Below the pieces are notes generated by a model. It searched no databases. It was not told where the DNA came from and saw nothing but the letters and a program-made list of their open reading frames with translations. Below are positions 14,808 to 23,099 of a stretch of DNA of 64,000 bases, one piece after another (the stretch's first letter is position 1; every line of letters starts with the position of its first letter). Both the position numbers and the translations under genes were made by a program. The stretch comes from a virus: positions 1-64,000 of the IMG/VR virus record IMGVR_UViG_3300017917_003742; one strand, 5' to 3'.

Positions 14808-15523
14808 AAGGAATAATTTTAGCGGGAGGGCGGGGATCGAGATTAGCACCTTTAACAAAAGCAGTTAGCAAGCAGTTGCTTCCTGTTTACAAATATCCAA
14901 TGATTTATTTCCCAATCAACACATTACTCCAAATGGGAATAGAGGATATTTTAATCATAACAACACCAGAACATCAAAATCTTTTTAAGGAAACTCTCAA
15001 AGATTTAAAATGTGCAAATTTTTCTTATATTGTTCAGGACAGTCCTCGCGGTTTGCCAGAAGCGTTTGTTCTCGCAGAAGAGTGGTTAGAAGGCAGTGAC
15101 GTTGCGCTTATTTTAGGTGACAACATTATAATTAATAACGCTCCAATAGATTGCCTTCCAAACACGGTTTTTTCCTACAAAGTTAAACATCCTGAAAGAT
15201 ATGGTGTGTTGGATTTTGACGAAGATGGTCGCATCAAAAACATTGTTGAAAAGCCTCAAACATACATTAGCGACAATGCAATGATTGGTCTTTATGTATT
15301 AGAGAATAGTGCATGTGAAATCGCCAAAAAATTAAAACCATCAAGCCGAGGCGAACTTGAAATTGTTGACCTTATCAAAGAAATGAATAAAAAACATCCT
15401 GTTTCAGTTTTAGAACTTGATGGTTTCTGGTTTGATGCAGGAACACATGACGATCTTCTTGATTGTGGTAATCTTGTAAAAGCTATAGAATTTAGAACAA
15501 ACAAGAGCTTCGATTTAGCTTGA
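14804..15523 (+). CDS. rmlA: Glucose-1-phosphate thymidylyltransferase
   Basis: A 239-residue nucleotidyltransferase. The N terminus MKGIILAGGRGSRLAPLT is the nucleotide-binding signature, followed by KQLLPVYKYPMIYFPI and a metal-binding GDN near residue 105. It makes dTDP-glucose from dTTP and glucose-1-phosphate, feeding RmlB. It is about 50 residues shorter than typical bacterial RmlA at the C terminus, lacking part of the allosteric tail, which may reduce feedback control by dTDP-rhamnose (inference). The start overlaps the rmlB stop by 4 bp. Confidence 0.9.
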   Translation: MKGIILAGGRGSRLAPLTKAVSKQLLPVYKYPMIYFPINTLLQMGIEDILIITTPEHQNLFKETLKDLKCANFSYIVQDSPRGLPEAFVLAEEWLEGSDVALILGDNIIINNAPIDCLPNTVFSYKVKHPERYGVLDFDEDGRIKNIVEKPQTYISDNAMIGLYVLENSACEIAKKLKPSSRGELEIVDLIKEMNKKHPVSVLELDGFWFDAGTHDDLLDCGNLVKAIEFRTNKSFDLA

Positions 15524-15548
15524 TCTGCCAAGTTCTTTGGTGTATAGT
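15520..15548 (+). promoter_or_regulatory. Promoter placed 5 nt before the Dda start codon
   Basis: TTGATC, a 17-nt spacer, TATAGT, then exactly 5 nt to the ATG at 15554. Normal initiation would fall at or next to the start codon, giving a leaderless mRNA. Confidence 0.75.
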
Positions 15549-15553
15549 AGTCT

Positions 15554-16891
15554 ATGGACGAAATCACATTAAATGAAGATCAAAAAGCTGTTTTCGAAAA
15601 ACTAAAAGACTTTATTGACTCCTCTAGTCAACATATGTTTCTTATGGAAGGTGCAGCAGGCACAGGAAAAACAACAACCGTTTCGCAATTTATTGGTTGG
15701 CTTTTAGAAGAAACAAACATTTCTAACATTGCTATGGCAAGCCCAACGCACAAAGCGTTAAAGGTTATGATGGAAATGTGCCCTGATAAACATCGAGGAA
15801 GTATTCAATTTTTAACACTGCATTCTATGCTTGGATTAAAGCATGAAATTACCAAAGATGGTAAAGAAATTTTTGTTCGTGATAAAAATGTAATGACAAA
15901 GTTTCCATTTTTTGAGCTTGTTATCATTGATGAAAGTAGTATGATTGCAGACCAACTCTTTAATGAGATGGAAGATCAAAACTATCGTAAAATCAAAGTT
16001 TTGTTTGTTGGTGACAGTAATCAGATTAATCCTGTGAATCACAAGATGAGCATTCCAATGCTGCCTGAAAAGCGAAAAGAATTTAATATTGGTCACTGCC
16101 GACTTGAGAAAATTGTTCGTCAAGCGGAAGGCAATCCCATCATCAAATACTCTCAAAAAATTATCAACAACGAATTCTCGTTTAATCCCGGTGAAAAAGA
16201 GATGGTTGGAGACAGCGGCATTGTAATGCTTTCAGAAAGTCAAAACAAAGTGTTACAGCAACTCTTACAGTATTATTTTGGCTCTTCAAAGTTTGACGAA
16301 GATGCAAACTATTGTAAACTCATTGCATGGAGAAACGCCACTGTAGAATTTTACAACAAGCTTGTTCGAAATTTCAAATATGGACCTAAAGCGGGTAAGA
16401 TTGTGCTTGATGAAAAACTTATTGTTGACCGTCCAATTAAAGGAGATGATGATAAAGTTTCATTCGCAACAAACGAAGACTTGGTTGTGAAAAATATTGA
16501 AGTCAAAGAGAAAAAGCTTTTTGATAACGACTCTTGGCTTTATTACGACTGTCTTGTTCAAGGAATGGATAAATGCGGCAACATTCATATTCTTCATGAG
16601 AAAGAAGAAAAGCGTTACACAGACACTCTTCGTAAACTTGCCAAAGATGCAGTTGATGAAAAGGAAGTTTCCGCTCGTCTCAAAAAGTGGAGAAAATATT
16701 ATTCTTTCATGGAAAACTTTGCACAGGTAAAATACAACTATGCAATTACTGCTCACTGCTCTCAAGGCAGCACATATGACAATTGCTTTGTATTACACAG
16801 TGACATTGGCATTAACCGAAACGAGGAAGAAAGACGCAGAATTCTCTACACTTCTTTTACAAGACCAAGAAAAATGCTATACATTTTGTAA
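15554..16891 (+). CDS. dda: Dda-like SF1B DNA helicase
   Basis: A 445-residue helicase, close to T4 Dda in length (439). LNEDQKAVFEKL is the Q-like motif, GAAGTGKTT the Walker A (about residues 35-43), PTHKALK motif Ia, VIIDESSMI the Walker B, VGDSNQINPV motif III and YAITAHCSQGSTYD motif V/VI, ending in LYTSFTRPRKMLYIL as in Dda. It should unwind DNA 5' to 3' and help start replication and clear bound proteins. It has its own early-type promoter and is followed by a small gene with another promoter. Confidence 0.9.
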   Translation: MDEITLNEDQKAVFEKLKDFIDSSSQHMFLMEGAAGTGKTTTVSQFIGWLLEETNISNIAMASPTHKALKVMMEMCPDKHRGSIQFLTLHSMLGLKHEITKDGKEIFVRDKNVMTKFPFFELVIIDESSMIADQLFNEMEDQNYRKIKVLFVGDSNQINPVNHKMSIPMLPEKRKEFNIGHCRLEKIVRQAEGNPIIKYSQKIINNEFSFNPGEKEMVGDSGIVMLSESQNKVLQQLLQYYFGSSKFDEDANYCKLIAWRNATVEFYNKLVRNFKYGPKAGKIVLDEKLIVDRPIKGDDDKVSFATNEDLVVKNIEVKEKKLFDNDSWLYYDCLVQGMDKCGNIHILHEKEEKRYTDTLRKLAKDAVDEKEVSARLKKWRKYYSFMENFAQVKYNYAITAHCSQGSTYDNCFVLHSDIGINRNEEERRRILYTSFTRPRKMLYIL

Positions 16892-16898
16892 AAAAGTG

Positions 16899-16927
16899 TT
16901 GAAAGTTTAAAGAATCCCATATAGATA
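16899..16927 (+). promoter_or_regulatory. Candidate promoter before a 55-residue gene
   Basis: TTGAAA, a 17-nt spacer and TAGATA, then 7 nt to the ATG at 16935. The transcript would again be leaderless or nearly so. Confidence 0.55.
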
Positions 16928-16934
16928 CTTTTGT

Positions 16935-17102
16935 ATGAAAACAAAAACCTATTATATGGGATTCTTCCGATATGATGACGCAAAAATTTGGAATAAAACA
17001 AATTTGAACGAAGATAAAAAAGAACTCGAAGAGTATCTTAACAATCTTCAATATGTTGATAAGCGTTCCATCAACATCAAAACTATCGAACTGCCAGAAT
17101 AA
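16935..17102 (+). CDS. Small hypothetical protein, 55 aa
   Basis: A short gene: the frame starts with MKTKTYYMGFFRYDD and ends in TIELPE, with the stop touching the next start (TAA then ATG at 17103). A promoter ends 7 nt upstream. The protein is charged and has no recognisable motif. The tight fit between promoter and following gene supports it being real and the first gene of the operon to 19355. Confidence 0.55.
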   Translation: MKTKTYYMGFFRYDDAKIWNKTNLNEDKKELEEYLNNLQYVDKRSINIKTIELPE

Positions 17103-17867
17103 ATGAAAAACGTAAACGAGACAAAACTAGAGGCACTTAATATCGCCAAGCAATTTAATGCTGGCGATTTAGATGAGCTATTAAATAATGCACAAAAAGT
17201 TCTAAACTTTTTAGAATATTATGTAGGAGACTGCTCTAATAAACTACAAGAGAAAAAAGAAAAATTTATTGAGGTTGTTGACCGACAACTAAATCAGTAT
17301 AATTACAAAGACCCTCTCAGAAAAGAGTATGCGCGTCATGCAATTGTAGCAGATTATATTGATAAGCGTTTAAAGACTGGAATTCAAGAGCTTTGCAATC
17401 AGATTGATGAAGAGGTTGGCGAGGAATACGCAACAGTAAAACCTGAATATAAGACTGGTGAAAAGATTGCAGAGGTTTTCATGAGCGGTCTTGTACCCAC
17501 CGAAAAAGATTCTGTTTTTTCTAGTGGTGACTATGTTTCACCACCCGAAGAAAAAGATACCACCTGCAAAGAAGCTGGTCATAAATCAAAGATAATTTTA
17601 ACTCACAGAGAAGAAGTGGATAAAGAACTTTTAAAAGTTCTAAACGAAAAGATTCAAGAAGACATTCAAATTTCTAAAGATAATCAAAAAAAGAAGTCAT
17701 GTACACCATTAGTTGATTCTTTCATAAAGCAGCAAGATAAAAAGGCGGGTAGTCCTATTGTTATAGGTAGCTCGGCAATTCAACCAATTACTGATTTCAA
17801 ACATATATCAAAGGATGTTCTTGAAAGAATGCATAAAATTTCAATAAGCGAAGAAAATGGAATTTAA
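17103..17867 (+). CDS. Hypothetical protein, 254 aa
   Basis: Not recognised. The first 110 residues are predicted helical, with a pattern (VVDRQL, later DYIDKRL) that is faintly repeated in the next gene (EYVDRQL). A disordered, charged middle section (EEKDTTCKEAG) is followed by a K-rich C terminus. It overlaps the next gene by 11 bp. Together with the 237-residue gene and the ATPase it forms a three-gene unit. Confidence 0.65.
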   Translation: MKNVNETKLEALNIAKQFNAGDLDELLNNAQKVLNFLEYYVGDCSNKLQEKKEKFIEVVDRQLNQYNYKDPLRKEYARHAIVADYIDKRLKTGIQELCNQIDEEVGEEYATVKPEYKTGEKIAEVFMSGLVPTEKDSVFSSGDYVSPPEEKDTTCKEAGHKSKIILTHREEVDKELLKVLNEKIQEDIQISKDNQKKKSCTPLVDSFIKQQDKKAGSPIVIGSSAIQPITDFKHISKDVLERMHKISISEENGI

Positions 17868-18570
17868 TAAACAATACTGGATAGAACAATTAACTAAAGA
17901 AGTTGGTTTAGAGGGAGTTTCTTATGAGGAACTCTCAAACCACTTTGTAAACTTTGACTCATTTTTTGGAAATGACGAAGACTCTCCTACAAGCAGAGTT
18001 AATGCTAAAGAATACGTTGATCGTCAATTAGTTGAGATAGAAAAGCAATACGAGGAATTCTCTCAAACTGAAAACGCTCTTGAGTCATTTCCTTTAGCAC
18101 CTTCAAAATCTTTAACACTTGATTACAACGAATCCGACATTTTCAGCCGACTTCACAATGTTGCAAATGAAGGTTTTAAGGAAATGCCCTTTGAACAAAA
18201 TTATCAAGATAATAAAATCTTGTATAACGGTGTTCCGCTTATTATTCCTGTTCAACAAAACATTCAACGCGAAGATATTGGCTACTACGAAGTTTTTGTT
18301 GAAGGTCGTGTGTTTGTTGTTGCAATAAACAAAAAGAACGGTGACTTAAAAACAGAAGATCAAATTAATCATGTCAAATCAACAAGTTACTTTGTAGAAG
18401 AGATCAATCCCCTAAGATTAGTTGGAGGAGAAGAAATCATTTCTTACTATCAGTTCGCAAATATGATTGAAGAAATCGTTCGTAGAAAAGGAACCGTTTC
18501 TGTTGATGTGAAACTTAAAGACAATGTTAAAACTGAATTTGATGGAGTGAAACTAGATAATTTCCTATGA
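17857..18570 (+). CDS. Hypothetical protein, 237 aa
   Basis: Not recognised. The N-terminal third is acidic and helical. The C-terminal half (about residues 120-235) reads as alternating strands (YYEVFVEGRVFVVAI, then GTVSVDVKLKDNV), suggesting a small beta-rich domain. It overlaps the upstream gene by 11 bp and the ATPase gene by 4 bp, so its amount is probably tied to theirs. It could be a regulator or loader for the ATPase, but nothing in the sequence proves it. Confidence 0.65.
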   Translation: MEFNKQYWIEQLTKEVGLEGVSYEELSNHFVNFDSFFGNDEDSPTSRVNAKEYVDRQLVEIEKQYEEFSQTENALESFPLAPSKSLTLDYNESDIFSRLHNVANEGFKEMPFEQNYQDNKILYNGVPLIIPVQQNIQREDIGYYEVFVEGRVFVVAINKKNGDLKTEDQINHVKSTSYFVEEINPLRLVGGEEIISYYQFANMIEEIVRRKGTVSVDVKLKDNVKTEFDGVKLDNFL

Positions 18571-19355
18571 TTAAAAGTTTCGAATTTAAAACAGGATTTG
18601 TAATGGGCTACGATCATTTAAAAGGTCGAGAGTTCAAATTTAATGATAAGCTGAACGTGTTGTTTGGCAACGTTGGTTCGTGCAAAAGCACTGCATTAAA
18701 AACAATGGCAGCATATTGTGGCATTCGCACAGGAGGATGGAGCACCATTTCTGAACCTGCCCAGCTTGCATACGATAGCATAAAGCATTTTCCTTTTTGC
18801 TATCGTAACTTGTCTCCAAGCAATGTTGATGCAATTGTAGATTGGGACGGAACTCCGTCATTCTTCAACGACAGCGAGGCACTCTCTAAAAACGATAATA
18901 CGTGGTTTTTTAGCAATGCAAAACAGAGTGCGGACGGAATTACCACAGAAGCAGAACAAATGGAAATTTTGGCAAGTAAACCGTCTTCTGGACAGTATCG
19001 TATTCACAAGATCAACAAGATTATGAAGGTGATTCAAACACCGCCAAATCTTCTCCTTGTTCCACCATACATTAACAACAAAGTTCTTGCTCAAATAGAA
19101 GTCGAATACATTAAGAGTCTTCCAAGAAACGGTAAGATTACTCTTCTTTTAGATGAGCCTGAAAAGGCACTTTCTATTCCAAAGCAGATTGAATTGTTTG
19201 ATGTTATGGTAAAACTGTCAGAACACTTTCAAATTATTATGGCAACTCACTCTCCTTTTATTCTTGAGTATAAGAAAGCAAATCTTATTGACGTTACTCC
19301 CGGTTATGTTAAAGAATGCCGAACTCTGATAAAAAATATCGGAAAAGGTAAGTAA
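18567..19355 (+). CDS. ABC/SMC-type AAA ATPase
   Basis: A 262-residue ATPase. The Walker A motif is G-N-V-G-S-C-K-S-T (near residue 33), after the strand KLNVLFGNVGS. The Walker B is TLLLDEPEKAL, and the switch His lies in IIMATHSPFIL. This order and spacing are typical of AAA_21/AAA_15 ATPases related to RecF, OLD and Abi-type proteins. There is no long coiled-coil insert, so it is a compact head-only form. It follows two unknown genes with overlapping ends. Confidence 0.8.
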   Translation: MIKSFEFKTGFVMGYDHLKGREFKFNDKLNVLFGNVGSCKSTALKTMAAYCGIRTGGWSTISEPAQLAYDSIKHFPFCYRNLSPSNVDAIVDWDGTPSFFNDSEALSKNDNTWFFSNAKQSADGITTEAEQMEILASKPSSGQYRIHKINKIMKVIQTPPNLLLVPPYINNKVLAQIEVEYIKSLPRNGKITLLLDEPEKALSIPKQIELFDVMVKLSEHFQIIMATHSPFILEYKKANLIDVTPGYVKECRTLIKNIGKGK

Positions 19356-19361
19356 TTTATT

Positions 19362-20012
19362 ATGCCAGAAAAACTAGATAGGTTCTATTATAGAACCGTT
19401 AAGAAGAATTGTCTTTATTGTGGCTGTGAACTTAAATTAAATAATAATAGAGATGTGGAACGAAAAACCTTCTGCAACAGAAGTCATTCTGCATACTGGA
19501 ATAAAGATAATAGGAATTTTACTAATAACAAACCTCACAAGGAAGAGACTAAACAGAAAATCAAAAAATCTGCAAAGGCGAGAGAAAATTGGAAAGGTGA
19601 TAAAAATCCTAATTACAAAGGAAAATTAAAGAGAGGTAAACGTCTTTCTGAAAACCAAAAAGAGTTTTTACGGAAGAGAATGTTAGACGGAGGGGCTTTA
19701 GTTGCTCGAAAAGGTAATAAACGGAAAAGTTCTATTCAGATAAAAGTTGAAAATTACCTGACAAGTATAGGTATTTCTTTTATTGATGAATATAGACTCA
19801 ATAATAGATTAGTTGATATTTTTATAGAGCCTAATATAGTTATTGAATGCGATGGAAATTATTGGCACAGCTTTCCGCACATTAAACTCAAAGACGAGAA
19901 ATTGAATTCTTTTTGTCGAGAAAATAATATCGAAATAATTCGTCTTACGGAAACCCAAATAAAACAATCCGAATTTATACAAATTTTGGATAAATATTTT
20001 AATGGGAAATAA
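19362..20012 (+). CDS. Homing endonuclease (zinc finger, NUMOD3, Vsr-like nuclease)
   Basis: A 216-residue protein. It has a putative zinc-binding CLYCGCEL with FCNRSHSAYW (residues 12-45), then NUMOD3-like DNA-binding repeats (HKEETKQKI and NPNYKGK, about 58-88). The C-terminal nuclease domain contains VDIFIEPNIVIECDGNYWH, with acidic residues and a His fitting the Vsr-like/EDxHD fold of homing enzymes such as I-Bth0305I. It should cut DNA and spread as a free-standing selfish element. No intron boundary is visible around it. Its last 11 bp overlap the next small gene. Confidence 0.8.
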   Translation: MPEKLDRFYYRTVKKNCLYCGCELKLNNNRDVERKTFCNRSHSAYWNKDNRNFTNNKPHKEETKQKIKKSAKARENWKGDKNPNYKGKLKRGKRLSENQKEFLRKRMLDGGALVARKGNKRKSSIQIKVENYLTSIGISFIDEYRLNNRLVDIFIEPNIVIECDGNYWHSFPHIKLKDEKLNSFCRENNIEIIRLTETQIKQSEFIQILDKYFNGK

Positions 20013-20142
20013 ACTAGATCGTTGCGTTAATAAAGTCAAAGCCAAAAGCGGTAAAAAGGTAAATCCTTGGGCCGTTTGTTCTAAATCCACCGGAATCAAA
20101 AAGAAAGAAGGCGGAGGATGGACCAAAGGTAAGAAGAAGTAA
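20002..20142 (+). CDS. Small basic phage protein, 46 aa
   Basis: A 46-residue, lysine-rich protein starting MGNKLDRCVNKVKAKSGKK and containing NPWAVCSKSTG near residue 21. This compact pattern recurs in small conserved phage proteins of unknown function, often near packaging or structural genes. The C terminus GGGWTKGKKK is strongly basic, so it may bind nucleic acid. The start overlaps the homing endonuclease stop, and the stop abuts the end of the convergent gene at 20143. Confidence 0.65.
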   Translation: MGNKLDRCVNKVKAKSGKKVNPWAVCSKSTGIKKKEGGGWTKGKKK

Positions 20143-20643
20143 TTAACAAACCTTTTTACTCAAATTACAAAATAAATCTTTTAAAGAGTTTTCGTCAAGA
20201 AAACTCTTTAATTTTTTAGGGTCCACAGGTGTTTTATTTTTGAGAAGCAACACTTCGTCAATAACACTACCCTCTAGTTCATTTACAAGAGCCTGATTTG
20301 GAATATCAGTTTTCTTTTTTAGGAAGAACAATTTGTTTGTAACACTTTTGAGTTTCTTACAAATTTTATTAAGAAAGTTTGTTAATTTCTCACGATCATA
20401 ATATTTGAATAGTTCGTGAGATTCAGAAAAAAAGTTGTCATGAAAAAATAACAAGTCTTTGTCGTTTGTTATTCTGTCGCCAAATCGTTTAACAAATAGG
20501 TAGAAAATTATTTTCTTTGCATTGCGATCTAGTTTAGAAAGCAACTTGTATTCGTATAAACAATCAACGATTTCTTTCTCGATAAGAAATAAGAATCGGT
20601 CTATGTTCTCAAAGCTGTATAGCATAAGATAATATAACCTCAA
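20143..20643 (-). CDS. Hypothetical protein, 166 aa
   Basis: Not recognised. The composition is strongly helical and lysine-rich (KKIIFYLF, KKLKSV and LFFLKKK), with no signal peptide. It overlaps the GIY-YIG/terminase-like gene by 4 bp and should be translated with it. Its size is close to T4 gp16 (small terminase), but it lies downstream rather than upstream and shares no visible motif, so that link is only positional. Confidence 0.6.
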   Translation of the reverse strand: MRLYYLMLYSFENIDRFLFLIEKEIVDCLYEYKLLSKLDRNAKKIIFYLFVKRFGDRITNDKDLLFFHDNFFSESHELFKYYDREKLTNFLNKICKKLKSVTNKLFFLKKKTDIPNQALVNELEGSVIDEVLLLKNKTPVDPKKLKSFLDENSLKDLFCNLSKKVC

Positions 20644-21794
20644 CTGAACTCACATTCAAGTTCGTTTTTGAATGCTTGTTCTCCAGCCAATTTTATAAAA
20701 TCTTCTTTCCATTTTTCATCTCTATCGGGAATGTCACTCCATATTATTTTATTCTTATGAAACGTTTCGTTGTTATAAAGTTTTATAAGAATTGAATCCT
20801 CGGTTTTTGGGGTTCCTGAAATTATAAGTTTATTAGATTTTGAACTTTTTACAACAGGTAAGCACGCTTTCAAAAATTGTTCCTTATCATCTTCTTCACA
20901 AAGATCTATATTATCTAAAATTAATAAACTGTGATTTTTACCTCTTATAATATTTGTGTTTAAACTAGAAGTGCCTATTTTACTACCATTTGAGAAATAT
21001 ATAGCGTCTGATCGTTGTTCAATTATTTTAGGAAAAAGAGGATTATTAAAGAAATAACAGGTTCTTCTTAATAATTCGTTGTAATGATGTGCATTCACAC
21101 AGTTCATGGTATAAATTCCTGCGGAAAAATCTTTATTGAATAAACAACAGTGTAATGAGAATAATACGTGAAGCATAGACATTCCTGATTGACGACCTGC
21201 TATAGTTACGTTCATTTTATTTTCATTCCAGTCTTTTAATATTTCTTTTTGTTTATTATACAATTTTATAGAAGAAGACGCACCATCATGTGTGTTCCAT
21301 TTGACATGATTTTCGATAAAATAAACTATATCGTTTTTACACTTTTCATATTCATCGGATGATGAATTGTCTATAACTACTCTGTATTTTTCGATTAAAT
21401 CTTTTGGGGGACCGTTGAGACGAATGTTGATAATTCCGTTATAATAATCTTCACGAAGAATAGCATTCTCCTTTAATTGCCACATAAGTTCAAGATAGGC
21501 ACTTTCCCACTTGCATGTAGTTAATTCTAGAATTTCTCTCTTAAAGTTTTCTTTACCGTATTTCTTAAGGTCTTCTTTTAATTCATTAGAAGAACCATAG
21601 TATTTCTTCCAGTCGCTTTCTTTGACCACGCGACGACTTCTAGTTTTACCTTTTAGTGGAGGTCTTTTCTGATTGCTCCAGAATTGTTTTTTACCGATAT
21701 ACTTTTTACCATTAGACAGACAAGTGATACGATAAACAAAGCCAAACCACTCACTAATATCTTCTGGAACATTTTCCCAAGAGTTTTCATTCAT
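20640..21794 (-). CDS. GIY-YIG nuclease fused to a degenerate large-terminase ATPase domain
   Basis: A 384-residue protein in two parts. Residues 17-128 are a GIY-YIG domain: GFVY (18-21), KKYIGKK (30-36), SDWKKYYGSS (60-69), YGKENFKREI and YYNGIINIR. This matches the stand-alone phage GIY-YIG family. Residues 176-384 follow T4 gp17 ATPase order: LYNKQKEIL, G-R-Q-S-G-M-S at the Walker A position (200-206), FNKDFSAGI, a D-A-I-Y-F-SNGSKIG segment, NIIRGKNHSLLILDNID as Walker B, SGTP (326-329) and ELECEFS at the end. The Walker A Lys is Met and the nuclease domain is absent. It is unlikely to be the working terminase. Confidence 0.8.
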   Translation of the reverse strand: MNENSWENVPEDISEWFGFVYRITCLSNGKKYIGKKQFWSNQKRPPLKGKTRSRRVVKESDWKKYYGSSNELKEDLKKYGKENFKREILELTTCKWESAYLELMWQLKENAILREDYYNGIINIRLNGPPKDLIEKYRVVIDNSSSDEYEKCKNDIVYFIENHVKWNTHDGASSSIKLYNKQKEILKDWNENKMNVTIAGRQSGMSMLHVLFSLHCCLFNKDFSAGIYTMNCVNAHHYNELLRRTCYFFNNPLFPKIIEQRSDAIYFSNGSKIGTSSLNTNIIRGKNHSLLILDNIDLCEEDDKEQFLKACLPVVKSSKSNKLIISGTPKTEDSILIKLYNNETFHKNKIIWSDIPDRDEKWKEDFIKLAGEQAFKNELECEFS

Positions 21795-21800
21795 ACTGGA

Positions 21801-21808
21801 TATTTACT
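21801..21808 (-). promoter_or_regulatory. T4-late-like box (AGTAAATA)
   Basis: Minus-strand AGTAAATA followed by 6 nt and the ATG of the GIY-YIG/terminase-like gene. A similar box, AGTAAATA (21997-22004), lies 7 nt upstream of the next minus-strand gene. Confidence 0.45.
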
Positions 21809-21989
21809 TCCGTTTTTTGCGCTTTCTAGTCTTTTTGGTTTTTACTTTTCCTCTTCTGGAATATGTTCCCATTATAAACGGAGTTCGTGGATCATCTGTA
21901 GGATAAGGACCATCAGAACCTAATACTCCTGCATCAGTCATACCGTCTTCTAAAAACATTTTTACTATTTTGTCAAAATTTTTAGTCAT
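21804..21989 (-). CDS. Small basic protein, 61 aa
   Basis: A 61-residue protein with a neutral N-terminal half (VLGSDGPYPTDDPRTPF) and a very basic tail (KKTRKRKKRK). No family is recognised. The basic tail suggests nucleic-acid or charged-partner binding. It precedes the GIY-YIG/terminase-like gene by 9 bp, and a TAAATA box 7 nt before its start suggests late expression. Confidence 0.6.
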   Translation of the reverse strand: MTKNFDKIVKMFLEDGMTDAGVLGSDGPYPTDDPRTPFIMGTYSRRGKVKTKKTRKRKKRK

Positions 21990-22003
21990 TTCTTACTATT
22001 TAC

Positions 22004-22032
22004 TTGAAATCTATATATCAAGGTGGTATTTT
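22004..22032 (+). promoter_or_regulatory. Candidate promoter for the uvsY-uvsW operon
   Basis: TTGAAA, a 17-nt spacer and TATTTT, with 9 nt to the ATG at 22042. The -10 match is weak. The -35 touches the late-like box of the divergent small gene. Confidence 0.4.
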
Positions 22033-22041
22033 TAAAGCATA

Positions 22042-22446
22042 ATGAACGAAGAACCTATGGATTTACTAGAGAAATACTCTAAGGAAATAGAAATGGACAC
22101 CAGTATTGATGTTACAAACATTATGGAAAAGCAACTTTCTTGCCCTAATGTTAAACATAAATGGCTTTTCAGATTAATGAAAGCCAAGAAACATCTTATT
22201 GATTTGGTGGAACTTAAAGATAATTTTGTTAACAACATAATGAACAAAGATAATCCTTTAAAGTTGAGCAAAGCAGTTATTGCAAACAAGCTCGAAACTC
22301 AAGGAGATTATAAAGAATTACAGAAAAGAATAAAAGAGCAAGAGATTCTTGTAGAATATCTTGATAGCAGTGTGAATAAAATTTTTAGTCAGATGGGATT
22401 TGACTTTAAAAATCTTGTTGAATTGATGAAAATGGAGCAATTATGA
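22042..22446 (+). CDS. uvsY: UvsY-like recombination mediator
   Basis: A 134-residue, mostly helical, charged protein, nearly the same length as T4 UvsY (137). Shared features include a short N-terminal D-ID-T pattern, a KWL-type segment (HKWLFRL) in the first third, LVEYLDSS near residue 110 and a C-terminal GF-KNLVE helix. It is followed within two genes by UvsW, as expected for recombination genes. UvsY loads UvsX onto gp32-coated single-stranded DNA, and both partners are encoded in this window. The similarity is by eye; the position strengthens the call. Confidence 0.65.
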   Translation: MNEEPMDLLEKYSKEIEMDTSIDVTNIMEKQLSCPNVKHKWLFRLMKAKKHLIDLVELKDNFVNNIMNKDNPLKLSKAVIANKLETQGDYKELQKRIKEQEILVEYLDSSVNKIFSQMGFDFKNLVELMKMEQL

Positions 22447-23099
22447 TGAATTATTCTAATGCACTACGCGAACAAGAAATAATTAAAAATAGACACGATA
22501 GTTATTTTGATGATTTATGGGAAGTTATTAATGGGCGAGCATCCACTCCTGTAAAAGATTATGAAAAAAGGCTTGCAGATTCTATAATGAATGAATCTAA
22601 TAAACAGATGAACACTACTGAATGTAAAACTATATCCGCAGTAAATTATTTTCCTTCCGATAATTTTTACGACAAGATGTTCACTAACTCTTTTGAATCA
22701 GATGTGAAACTTTTATCGAATTTTGAAGCAACAACAAATCTGTGTCTTTCTGGAACAATTGAAAATATCAACTACTCTTATCAGACTCTTTGGCCGAAAA
22801 AGGATACTTCTCAGAAGAAAGTATATAAAAACTTTAATATTGATGATTTTAAGTATAGAGACGTTGCAAAGAGAAATATAAAAGCTGTTTTCCAAAAAAG
22901 AAAAATAAAAAACAAAGAAGAATGTATATATATTGTTGATAATCTTTCACCAGAAGGTGTAGAAATTTTTATTAAAAAATATGTTAATAGAGAAATAAAA
23001 TGCTCTATACTAAAAATGTTGAGAAAGCTAGAAGCTTCTGATTGTACTTTTAATACACAAGATTGTGTATTTGAAAAATGGCAGAAGACATCAGAGTAA
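22443..23099 (+). CDS. Hypothetical protein, 218 aa
   Basis: Not recognised. It lies between the UvsY-like and UvsW genes, overlapping the first by 4 bp and the second by 22 bp. It is charged and mainly helical, with cysteines at C-T-F-N-T-Q-D-C near the end. Its place in the recombination operon suggests a role in DNA processing or packaging, but there is no motif to support one. Two ATGs in tandem (22443 and 22446) make the exact start uncertain by one codon. Confidence 0.65.
   Translation: MMNYSNALREQEIIKNRHDSYFDDLWEVINGRASTPVKDYEKRLADSIMNESNKQMNTTECKTISAVNYFPSDNFYDKMFTNSFESDVKLLSNFEATTNLCLSGTIENINYSYQTLWPKKDTSQKKVYKNFNIDDFKYRDVAKRNIKAVFQKRKIKNKEECIYIVDNLSPEGVEIFIKKYVNREIKCSILKMLRKLEASDCTFNTQDCVFEKWQKTSE

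Noticed and set aside
20640-21794. Annotating this gene as the functional large terminase
   Set aside because: The Walker A lysine and the nuclease domain are missing, and a GIY-YIG domain occupies the N terminus.
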